NCBI GenBank assembly: GCA_937926065.1
Contig: CALANM010000053.1
Span: forward strand, 1 to 5,959
Reading direction: 5' to 3'
DNA length: 5,959 nt
Origin: an uncultured Microbacterium sp.
GTDB lineage: Bacteria > Actinomycetota > Actinomycetes > Actinomycetales > Microbacteriaceae
In this document: in pieces, positions 1 through 5,154 of the stretch
Layout of the letters: each line of letters opens with the position of its first letter
Numbering within the stretch: position 1 is the stretch's first letter
Translations under genes and position numbers: made by a program
Notes under the pieces: model-generated
Seen by the model: only the letters and a program-made list of their open reading frames with translations
Database searches by the model: none
What the model was told of the DNA's origin: nothing

Positions 1-738
1 GGGAGCGCCGCCTACCGCGAAGGCCACGTGCCGTCGGCGCAGTATGTGAGCCTCGACGACGAGCTCGCGGCACACGGCGCGCCGACGGACGGGCGGCACC
101 CGCTGCCCGATGCCGAGGCGCTGCAGGGGGCGGCGCGTCGCTGGGGCGTCGACGACGGCTCGACCGTGGTCGTGTACGACGACTGGTCGTCGTTCGCCGC
201 GGCGCGCGCCTGGTGGCTGCTGGCGGACGCCGGCGTCGACGCGCGGGTGCTCGACGGCGGGCTGTCGGCCTGGCGCGACGCTGGACTCGCTCTCGAACAG
301 GGCGACTCGTCCGCGCCGCGACGGGGAAGCGTGACGCTGCAGCCGGGGCGCTTCGCGAAGCTCACGATGGGCGAGGCGGGCGCGCTGGCCGCCGATGGAC
401 TCCTGCTCGACGCGCGTGCGGGCGAACGCTATCGCGGGGAGACCGAGCCGATCGATCCGCGGGCCGGTCACATTCCCGGTGCGGTCAGCGCGCCGACCGC
501 CGACAACACGGATGCCGCGGGGCGGCTGCTCCCGGCAGATGAGCTGCGGGCGCGCTTCGCGGCGCTCGGCGCGCGTGACGACGAGCCGGTCGGGGTGTAC
601 TGCGGGTCGGGCATCACGGCATCCCATGAGGCACTCGCCCTGATGGTCGCCGGCTTCACCCCGGCGCTGTACCCGGGTTCGTGGAGTCAGTGGTCGAATC
701 ACCCGCATCTTCCCGTCTCGACGGGAGCACAGCCGTGA
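1..738 (+). CDS. Sulfurtransferase (two-domain rhodanese, SseA-like), 5' truncated by the window edge
   Basis: The frame is open from base 1 and 245 residues are visible. Its first residues (AAYREGHVPSAQ) match the usual rhodanese Y-x-x-GH-x-P-x-A motif, so the GTG at 28 is an internal Val codon and roughly 30-45 N-terminal residues probably lie outside the window. The N-terminal rhodanese domain covers visible residues 1 to about 100. It has VVVYDDW where the nucleophilic Cys would stand (Asp60/Asp61), so it should be the inactive domain. The C-terminal domain has LLLDARAGERY, then GHIPGA, then the active loop CGSGITA with its Cys encoded at 601-603, and ends in LYPGSWSQWSNHP. The CG-S-G-(I/V)-T loop is typical of 3-mercaptopyruvate sulfurtransferases, whereas CRKGVT marks thiosulfate rhodaneses. 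Such enzymes move sulfane sulfur to thiols or cyanide in the cytoplasm. The family is certain; the donor substrate is inferred. Its stop overlaps the next start. Confidence 0.93.
   Translation, partial: GSAAYREGHVPSAQYVSLDDELAAHGAPTDGRHPLPDAEALQGAARRWGVDDGSTVVVYDDWSSFAAARAWWLLADAGVDARVLDGGLSAWRDAGLALEQGDSSAPRRGSVTLQPGRFAKLTMGEAGALAADGLLLDARAGERYRGETEPIDPRAGHIPGAVSAPTADNTDAAGRLLPADELRARFAALGARDDEPVGVYCGSGITASHEALALMVAGFTPALYPGSWSQWSNHPHLPVSTGAQP
723..727 (+). promoter_or_regulatory. Shine-Dalgarno GGGAG that selects GTG 735
   Basis: GGGAG lies 7 bases before the GTG at 735, inside the last codons of the sulfurtransferase gene. The other candidate starts in this frame (ATG 747, GTG 759, ATG 771, GTG 777) have no comparable purine-rich site at proper spacing. 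This supports 735 as the start of the oxidoreductase gene and translational coupling through the GTGA overlap. Confidence 0.6.
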
Positions 739-782
739 GCGCCGGGATGAGCGCGGCGGTGAGCGCCCGGATGAGCGTGAGC
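735..782 (+). repeat. Imperfect 24-bp tandem duplication at the start of the oxidoreductase gene
   Basis: Unit 1 spans 735-758 and unit 2 spans 759-782. The first 19 bases of each unit agree with one mismatch (G versus C at the tenth base); the last five have diverged. Each unit contains a GTG-AGC-GCC start-like triplet followed 12 bases on by ATG-AGC. Five in-frame start-type codons (735, 747, 759, 771, 777) therefore stack ahead of the conserved fold, giving the repetitive N-terminus MSAGMSAA/VSARMSVS. Confidence 0.75.
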
Positions 783-1763
783 CCGAGCGCACGCTGGGCG
801 GTGCTGGGTGCGGGCGTCATCAGCGGCGACTTCGCCACGGCGCTGCCCGCCGCCGAGCTCGGGCACCTGTACGCCGTCGGTGCACGCTCGACGGAGGATG
901 CGCGCGCGTTCGCCGACCGGTTCGGTGCGCCGTTCGCCGGCACGTACGACGACATCCTCGGCCGCGACGACATCGACGCCGTCTACATCGGCACCGTGCA
1001 CACGACGCACGCGGAGCTCGCGATCGCGGCGCTCGCGTCGGGCAAGGCCGTGCTCTGCGAGAAGCCGCTCACGACGAGCGCCGCCGACACCGAGGCCGTG
1101 CTCGCGGCCGCCGAGCGTGCAGGGCTGCCGCTGATGGAGGCGTTCAAGTACCGCTTCGGCCCGTTCGCGGAGCGCCTGCGCGACCTGATCGCGCAGGGCG
1201 CCATCGGTGAGGTCACCGCGATCGACTCGACGCTCGGCTTCGCCGCCGCCCAGCACACGGGCCGCCTGTTCGACCCCGCGACCGCCGGCGGTGCGATCCT
1301 CGACGTCGGCTGCTACCCCGTGTCGTTCGCGGTCGGCGTCGCCGCCGCTGCCGGCCTGCCGGTCGACGCCGCCGCGGTGCGCGAGGCGGACGGCGTCATC
1401 GGCGACACCGGCGTGGACGTCACGGCATCCGCGGTGCTCGACCTGGGCGGGGCGACCGCCCGGGTGCGCACGGCGATCGTCGAGGATCTGCCGCGGTCGA
1501 CCGTGATCCACGGGACGGCCGGCCGGCTCGAGATCTCGAACCCGTGGGGGAGTCGCACCGAGAGCACGGACAGCGCCGTGCTCGTGCGCGCCGACGGCAC
1601 GAGTGAGCACGTGACGGTGCCGACGGTCAGCCCCATGGCGGCCGAGGCGGATGCCGTCATCCGCGCACTGCGTGAGGGGCGCGTCGAGGTGCCTGAGATG
1701 CCGTGGGAGCACACCCGCGTCGTCGCGCGCCTCCTCGACGACTGGCTCGCCGCGCTGCGCTGA
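735..1763 (+). CDS. Gfo/Idh/MocA-family NAD(P)-dependent oxidoreductase
   Basis: This encodes 342 residues from GTG 735, a normal length for the family. Residues 1-20 are a low-complexity extension (MSAGMSAAVSARMSVSPSAR). The Rossmann domain follows: the GAGVISG dinucleotide loop at 25-31, then ARSTEDA after the second strand, then the family-defining CEKPL with Glu109-Lys110-Pro111, whose Lys is the usual catalytic or substrate-binding residue. MEAFKYRFGP opens the C-terminal alpha/beta domain, and DVGCYP (Asp190 to Tyr194) supplies the second conserved site. A Tyr in DVGCY, rather than a His, is typical of the glucose-fructose oxidoreductase and dihydrodiol dehydrogenase branch. Known members oxidise or reduce sugars, inositols and diols with NAD(P); the substrate here cannot be read. 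The start overlaps the sulfurtransferase stop by 4 bases, implying co-transcription. A Zn alcohol dehydrogenase follows after 42 bases. The family is secure and the substrate unknown. Confidence 0.94.
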   Translation: MSAGMSAAVSARMSVSPSARWAVLGAGVISGDFATALPAAELGHLYAVGARSTEDARAFADRFGAPFAGTYDDILGRDDIDAVYIGTVHTTHAELAIAALASGKAVLCEKPLTTSAADTEAVLAAAERAGLPLMEAFKYRFGPFAERLRDLIAQGAIGEVTAIDSTLGFAAAQHTGRLFDPATAGGAILDVGCYPVSFAVGVAAAAGLPVDAAAVREADGVIGDTGVDVTASAVLDLGGATARVRTAIVEDLPRSTVIHGTAGRLEISNPWGSRTESTDSAVLVRADGTSEHVTVPTVSPMAAEADAVIRALREGRVEVPEMPWEHTRVVARLLDDWLAALR

Positions 1764-1793
1764 CGTCCCGCCCACACCTGTTCACGCGCGCGG

Positions 1794-1799
1794 CAGACT
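1794..1799 (+). promoter_or_regulatory. Possible -10 hexamer (CAGACT) for leaderless transcription of the alcohol dehydrogenase gene
   Basis: CAGACT ends 6 bases before ATG 1806, and no convincing Shine-Dalgarno sequence is seen between 1764 and 1805. Many actinobacterial genes are leaderless, with a TAnnnT element about 7 bases before the start codon, and this arrangement fits except for C at the first position. No clear -35 box is visible, so this is a weak prediction. Read-through from the upstream oxidoreductase gene is equally possible. Confidence 0.3.
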
Positions 1800-1805
1800 G
1801 GTGGC

Positions 1806-2843
1806 ATGCGTGCGACTCACATGTACGGGCCCGGCGACGTCCGGGTGATCGACGTTCCCGACCCGCGGATCGAGGCTCCGACCGATGCGATCCTCCGCAC
1901 GGTCGTCGCGTGCGTGTGCGGCAGCGACCTGCATCCGTACCACTCCATGCGTCCGAACCCGGACGGCGCGTCGATGGGGCACGAGATGATCGGCGTCGTC
2001 GAGGAGGTCGGCGCCGAGGTGGCCACGGTGCGGCCCGGCGATGTCGTGATCGTGCCGTTCGTGTGGTCGTGCGGCGTCTGCGACTTCTGCCGCGAGGGTC
2101 TGCAGACCTCCTGCCGCATCGGCGGCGTGGGCGGAGGGCAGCAGCGCACGGGAGGGGCACAGGCCGAGTACCGGCGCGCCCCGCTGGCCGACGGCACGCT
2201 GTACCGCCTCGACGTCGACGAGAACGACGAGCGGATGCCGGGGCTCCTCACGCTGAGCGACGTCTACGCCACCGGATATCACGCGGCGCTCATGGGCGGC
2301 GCGGGCCCGGGGCGCACCGTCACTGTCATCGGCGACGGCGCGGTGGGGCTCCTGTCGGTGCTGGCGGCTCGGCAGCTGGGTTCGGAGCGCATCATCCTCA
2401 TGGGCCGCCACGAGGTACGCACCGACCTCGGGCGCCGCTACGGGGCCACTGACGTCGTGCCGGAGCGTGGCGAGGAGGGCATCGCGGCGGTGCGCGACCT
2501 CACGGGCGGCGACGGGACGCATGTCGTGATCGACGCCGTCGGTCATCTGCCTGCGTACGAGCAGGCGCTCGCCGTCGTGCGGCCGGGGGGAGCGGTGAGC
2601 CGCGTGGGCGTGCCGCAGTACACGGAGGGCCCGATCGGCCGCGTGCAGTTCAATCGCAACGTCAGCATCACGGGTGGCGCGGCTCCAGTCCGCGCCTACA
2701 TCGAGCGTCTGCTCCCCGGCGTGCTGGACGGCAGCGTCGACCCCGGCGCCGTCTTCGATCGCGAGCTGCCGCTCGATGATGCGGCCGAGGCCTACCGGCT
2801 GATGGACTCGCGTGAGGCGCTGAAGGTGCTGCTGCGTCCATGA
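1806..2843 (+). CDS. Zinc-dependent alcohol dehydrogenase, medium-chain (MDR) family
   Basis: The 345 residues form a full-length MDR enzyme. The catalytic domain opens with MYGPGDVRV and VACVCGSDLHPY, where Cys38 is the first catalytic zinc ligand and Asp41 is conserved. MGHEMIG follows, with His59 and Glu60 as further zinc-site residues, and Asp152 in LSDVYATGYHAA is a plausible third ligand. Cys89, Cys92, Cys95 and Cys103 form the four-Cys structural zinc lobe. The Rossmann domain carries VIGDGAVG (Gly176, Gly178, Gly181). Strand beta-2 ends in LMGRHEVR, without the Asp expected for strict NAD preference, which hints at NADP(H). The overall pattern matches uncharacterised actinobacterial Zn alcohol dehydrogenases of the formaldehyde or threonine dehydrogenase-like group; the substrate is not readable. 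The stop (TGA 2841-2843) overlaps an ATG at 2840. Neighbouring sugar-type enzymes suggest a polyol or sugar-derived alcohol, which is inference only. Confidence 0.94.
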   Translation: MRATHMYGPGDVRVIDVPDPRIEAPTDAILRTVVACVCGSDLHPYHSMRPNPDGASMGHEMIGVVEEVGAEVATVRPGDVVIVPFVWSCGVCDFCREGLQTSCRIGGVGGGQQRTGGAQAEYRRAPLADGTLYRLDVDENDERMPGLLTLSDVYATGYHAALMGGAGPGRTVTVIGDGAVGLLSVLAARQLGSERIILMGRHEVRTDLGRRYGATDVVPERGEEGIAAVRDLTGGDGTHVVIDAVGHLPAYEQALAVVRPGGAVSRVGVPQYTEGPIGRVQFNRNVSITGGAAPVRAYIERLLPGVLDGSVDPGAVFDRELPLDDAAEAYRLMDSREALKVLLRP

Positions 2844-2860
2844 ATCCGGCGCGGGCCAGC

Positions 2861-2866
2861 CATACT
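2861..2866 (+). promoter_or_regulatory. Possible -10 hexamer (CATACT) ahead of the epimerase gene
   Basis: CATACT matches TAnnnT-type actinobacterial -10 elements in four of the six TATAAT positions. It lies in the 68 bases between the alcohol dehydrogenase stop and ATG 2912. Transcription would begin near 2873, giving a leader of about 39 bases that contains the AGGA site at 2899-2902. No good -35 box is seen, so the epimerase may equally be transcribed from upstream. Confidence 0.33.
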
Positions 2867-2898
2867 GGAGGACGGCCCGTTCAGACCCCGACTCGCAC

Positions 2899-2902
2899 AG
2901 GA
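2899..2902 (+). promoter_or_regulatory. Shine-Dalgarno AGGA that favours ATG 2912
   Basis: AGGA (within CAGGAC) is 9 bases before ATG 2912. The alternative in-frame ATG 2840 overlaps the previous stop and would add 24 residues (beginning MNPARASHTG) that do not resemble the epimerase fold. The site and the protein comparison together support 2912. Confidence 0.6.
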
Positions 2903-2911
2903 CACACGCCC

Positions 2912-3862
2912 ATGGCACGAATCCCGCTCTCCGGCACGCAGTACACCCTCCGGGCGGGTGACGACGAAGCGGTCATCGCGAGCGTCGGTGCATCGCTCCG
3001 CTCCTTCCGTCACGCCGACCGCGACCTCGTCGTGCCGTTCGACGCCGACGTCGTGCGGCCCGCCTACCGGGGTGCGACGCTGGCGCCGTGGCCGAACCGC
3101 ATCGTCGACGGCCGCTACGAGTTCGCGGGCGTCGAGTACCAGACGGCGATCACCGAGCCGGGCCGCGGTCATGCTCTGCACGGCCTGGTCGCCTGGCTCG
3201 ACTTCGAGGCGATCGACCGGGGCGCCTCGCACGTGACGCTCGCCGCGACGATCGAGGCCCAGACCGGCTACCCGTGGCGCGTGCGCGTCGAGGTCCGCTA
3301 CGAGCTGGGCGGCGCGGGCCTGACCCAGACCGTCACCGCCATCAATGAGAGCGCCGAGGCTGCGCCCTTCGGAACGGGGCCGCACCCTTACCTCGTCGCC
3401 GGGTCGAGCCCGCTCGACGAGTGGACGCTGGAGCTTCCGGCGGCCACGGTGCTCGAGGTCACGCCCGACCGGCTCTCCCCGGTGGCGACGGCGAGCGTCA
3501 CGTCCGACGCCGACCGGTTCGACTTCCGCGCGCCGCGCGTGCTGGGCGCGGTCGAGATCGACCACGCCTTCACCGATCTGACGCGCGACGGCGCGGGCGT
3601 CGCGACGGTCCGAGTGACGGATGCCGCGGCCGGCACCGGCGTTCAGCTGACGTGGGATGCCGCATGCCCCTGGGTGCAGGTCCACACGGCCGACCAGCCC
3701 GGCGGTCCCGGCACTCCCGGGCACCGCGCGGGCCTGGCCGTGGAGCCGATGACCTGCGCGCCCGACGCGTTCAACGCGGCCCGCTACGACTACGAGGCGG
3801 GGCTGCGCGTCATCGCGCCGGGCGAGCAGGTCTCGGCATCCTGGAGCATCTCAGCGCTCTGA
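2912..3862 (+). CDS. Aldose 1-epimerase (galactose mutarotase-like) family protein
   Basis: This encodes 316 residues from ATG 2912, the usual size for a beta-sandwich aldose 1-epimerase. Family landmarks appear in order: YRGATLAPWPNRIVDG with Asn62-Arg63, GHALHGL with His87 and His90, GTGPHPYL with His158 as the likely catalytic acid, VEIDHAFTDL with substrate-contacting Asp217, and GLAVEPMTCAPDAFN with Glu278 as the likely catalytic base. These enzymes interconvert the alpha and beta anomers of free aldoses, or of hexose-6-phosphates in the YeaD-like branch, in the cytoplasm. The sequence lacks a signal peptide. It follows the Zn alcohol dehydrogenase in the same direction and may supply the right anomer to the upstream oxidoreductases, which is inference. 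It converges on a small minus-strand gene whose stop lies 25 bases away. The family is sure; the specific sugar is unknown. Confidence 0.94.
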   Translation: MARIPLSGTQYTLRAGDDEAVIASVGASLRSFRHADRDLVVPFDADVVRPAYRGATLAPWPNRIVDGRYEFAGVEYQTAITEPGRGHALHGLVAWLDFEAIDRGASHVTLAATIEAQTGYPWRVRVEVRYELGGAGLTQTVTAINESAEAAPFGTGPHPYLVAGSSPLDEWTLELPAATVLEVTPDRLSPVATASVTSDADRFDFRAPRVLGAVEIDHAFTDLTRDGAGVATVRVTDAAAGTGVQLTWDAACPWVQVHTADQPGGPGTPGHRAGLAVEPMTCAPDAFNAARYDYEAGLRVIAPGEQVSASWSISAL

Positions 3863-3887
3863 ACGGCGCGTGAGCTCGGCGAGCGCG

Positions 3888-4091
3888 TCAGTCGTCGTCG
3901 CCGCGGAGCTTCTCCTTGAGCTCGTTGCGGTTCTCGACGCGGTCGCGGTCGGCTTCGGCCTTCTTCACGTCGGCATTCGCCTTGGCTTCGTCGACCTTGT
4001 CGCCGATGCGGTCACCCGTGTCGTCGAGCGCGTCCTTGATCTTGCGTCCGGTCGTGTCGGCCACGTCCTTCGCGTCATCCATCAGTCCCAT
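3888..4091 (-). CDS. Small, highly charged hydrophilic protein (CsbD/LEA-like appearance), function unknown
   Basis: This encodes 67 residues, from ATG at 4091 down to TGA at 3888-3890. By my count it has 21 acidic and 15 basic residues and no Cys, Trp, Tyr, Phe, His, Pro or Ser. It should be soluble and either disordered or a long amphipathic helix. From about residue 15 an approximate 11-residue spacing of charged blocks (KIKDALDD, DKVDEAKA, KKAEADRD) resembles group-3 LEA and other desiccation or general-stress proteins. It also recalls CsbD-type proteins, but their conserved Trp and Gly pattern is missing, so I do not assign it to that family. A strong Shine-Dalgarno site at the right distance makes it a real gene rather than a chance frame. 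It lies downstream of the SDR gene on the same strand, 89 bases away, and may have its own promoter. The stress role is an inference from composition. Confidence 0.8.
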   Translation of the reverse strand: MGLMDDAKDVADTTGRKIKDALDDTGDRIGDKVDEAKANADVKKAEADRDRVENRNELKEKLRGDDD

Positions 4092-4096
4092 GTCGA

Positions 4097-4104
4097 CTCC
4101 CTTC
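4097..4104 (-). promoter_or_regulatory. Strong Shine-Dalgarno (GAAGGGAG) for the small charged protein
   Basis: On the minus strand GAAGGGAG ends 5 bases before the ATG at 4091. It is the clearest ribosome-binding site in the window and supports translation of this short frame. Confidence 0.7.
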
Positions 4105-4106
4105 GT

Positions 4107-4116
4107 GAGGATCCTC
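4107..4116. repeat. 10-bp perfect palindrome GAGGATCCTC in the leader of the small gene
   Basis: GAGGATCCTC is its own reverse complement and lies 3 bases upstream (minus-strand sense) of the Shine-Dalgarno site of the small charged-protein gene. It is a possible DNA operator. A stable RNA hairpin is unlikely because almost no loop would remain. A TACCGT hexamer (minus strand, 4123-4118) sits next to it but has no good -35 partner. A chance palindrome cannot be excluded. Confidence 0.3.
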
Positions 4117-4180
4117 CACGGTACGGATGCCGCGGAGAGTCGGCACGGGGGTTGTCAGTGGTGGCGGCGAGTGGTACCCG

Positions 4181-5050
4181 TCACCCGATCGGAGTCGTGG
4201 TGTCGATCGCGTCCCGCAGGGGCCGTCGCATCGCCTTCCAATAGTGCACGGGAGTGATGCGCGTCAGCGTGTCCACGAGCCGCGCCTCGCGCCCGACCAT
4301 CGTGCGGGGACGGCGGCGCACGGTCGCTTCGACGATGCGGCGGGCCGCTTCCTCGGGCTCGGTGTGGTACATGCGGGCCTGTGCTTCGGCGGCGCGGCGC
4401 GCGACGGCGGGGTCGATGGCGGCGGCGTACCGGCCGTGCAGGATGATGCCGGTCTTGACTCCTGCGGGGTAGATCGCGCCGACGGTCACGGTGCCGCCTT
4501 CGAGCTCGTGCCGGAGCGCCTCGGTGAAGCCGCGCACGGCGTACTTGCTCATCGCGTAGGGGATGCGGCCGGCCGGCGCGGCGAGTCCGTAGATCGACAC
4601 GAGGTGGGTGATGTGCGCGGCGGGCGCGCGGCGCAGGGCGGGCAGCAGCGCCTGGGTGATGTTGACGGTGCCCCACAGGTTGACGTCCATGAGCCAGCGC
4701 ATCTCCTCCATCGTGAGCTGGTCGATGCTGCCGAGCATCGATGATCCGGCGCACGTGATGAGCGTCTGGAGGTGCGGGTGGGATGCCGTCAGCTCGGATG
4801 CGAGCGCCGCGACGGCGTCGTCGTCGGTGAGGTCGACGACGTGGGTCGTGTGTCCGTCGCCGGCGAGCGTCGCGGCGGTGGAGGCGAGTCCGTCGGCGTT
4901 TCGGTCGACGAGTGCGATGCGGGCGCCGCGAGCGGCCAGCTGGCGCGCGACCTCGGCGCCCATTCCGCTCGCCGCTCCGGTGATGACGCTCGTCGCTCGG
5001 CGCACGTCGAGGGTCTTCGGCTGGGGCGCTGTGGCGTCCGTTCGGGGCAT
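4181..5050 (-). CDS. Short-chain dehydrogenase/reductase (classical SDR), NAD(P)-dependent
   Basis: This encodes 289 residues, from ATG at 5050 to the stop at 4181-4183. After a short polar N-terminus, the Rossmann fold shows TGAASGMG at 24-31 (classical TGxxxGxG). Asp49 ends beta-2 in ALVDRN, which suggests NAD(H) preference. TCAGSS at 99-104 stands in place of the common NNAG. The catalytic tetrad is complete: Asn124 in MDVNLWG, Ser152 in VSIYG, and Tyr165 and Lys169 in YAMSK. YPAGVKTGI at 194-202 is the usual PG-x-x-x-T loop. Such enzymes oxidise alcohols or reduce ketones on steroids, sugars, lipids or small alcohols; the substrate is not readable. The basic C-terminal tail (KAMRRPLRD) is longer than the minimal 250-residue SDR. 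GAGG lies 5 bases before the ATG. It is divergent from the gene at 5155 and sits upstream of the small charged-protein gene. Confidence 0.95.
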   Translation of the reverse strand: MPRTDATAPQPKTLDVRRATSVITGAASGMGAEVARQLAARGARIALVDRNADGLASTAATLAGDGHTTHVVDLTDDDAVAALASELTASHPHLQTLITCAGSSMLGSIDQLTMEEMRWLMDVNLWGTVNITQALLPALRRAPAAHITHLVSIYGLAAPAGRIPYAMSKYAVRGFTEALRHELEGGTVTVGAIYPAGVKTGIILHGRYAAAIDPAVARRAAEAQARMYHTEPEEAARRIVEATVRRRPRTMVGREARLVDTLTRITPVHYWKAMRRPLRDAIDTTTPIG

Positions 5051-5106
5051 CGTCGCCTCTTCTTCCTGTCGCGTGTGAAGGTCTGCGCTCGATTCTGTCG
5101 GATGGT

Positions 5107-5124
5107 CTTCCGTAGGATCGGAAG
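5107..5124. promoter_or_regulatory. Perfect dyad CTTCCG-TAGGAT-CGGAAG enclosing a -10-like hexamer
   Basis: The arms CTTCCG (5107-5112) and CGGAAG (5119-5124) are exact reverse complements. The 6-base centre, TAGGAT (5113-5118), is a good actinobacterial -10 hexamer for the gene starting at 5155. Transcription would begin near 5125, leaving a 30-base leader with a GAGGG site. The dyad lies in the 104-base divergent region between the SDR gene and the 5155 gene, a natural place for an operator. The -35 box is poor. The inverted repeat is seen directly; operator and promoter roles are inferred. Confidence 0.42.
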
Positions 5125-5154
5125 CACGCCTGACGTCGAGGGAAAGTCGAGGCA

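Noticed and set aside
28..30. GTG 28 as the true start of the sulfurtransferase
   Set aside because: The frame is open to base 1 and the upstream residues AAYREGH form the conserved rhodanese Y-x-x-GH motif, so the gene begins before the window.
681..734. Longer N-terminus of the oxidoreductase starting at 681
   Set aside because: It would overlap the sulfurtransferase by nearly 60 bases. GTG 735 has a better ribosome-binding site and a typical 4-base overlap.
699..1775. Long antisense open frame (358 residues) opposite the Gfo/Idh/MocA gene
   Set aside because: Its protein is a His/Arg/Gly/Ala-rich composition typical of the opposite strand of a high-GC gene. No motif or ribosome-binding site is seen, and the plus-strand gene has clear family motifs.
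1782..2918. Long antisense open frame (378 residues) opposite the alcohol dehydrogenase gene
   Set aside because: It is an antisense shadow of a well-supported zinc dehydrogenase, with biased His/Arg composition and no recognisable domain.
2792..3724. Antisense open frame (310 residues) opposite the epimerase gene
   Set aside because: It has low-complexity Arg/Gly/Ala/Asp composition, no family signal, and overlaps a complete epimerase gene.
3854..3886. Possible bidirectional terminator between the convergent genes (GCGCTC ... GAGCGC)
   Set aside because: The stem is only 6 bp with a 21-base loop, there is no T tract, and such short GC repeats are expected by chance in this sequence.
3888..4091. 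Firm assignment of the small protein to the CsbD family
   Set aside because: The conserved Trp and Gly-Lys spacing of that family is not visible. Only the size and charge are similar.
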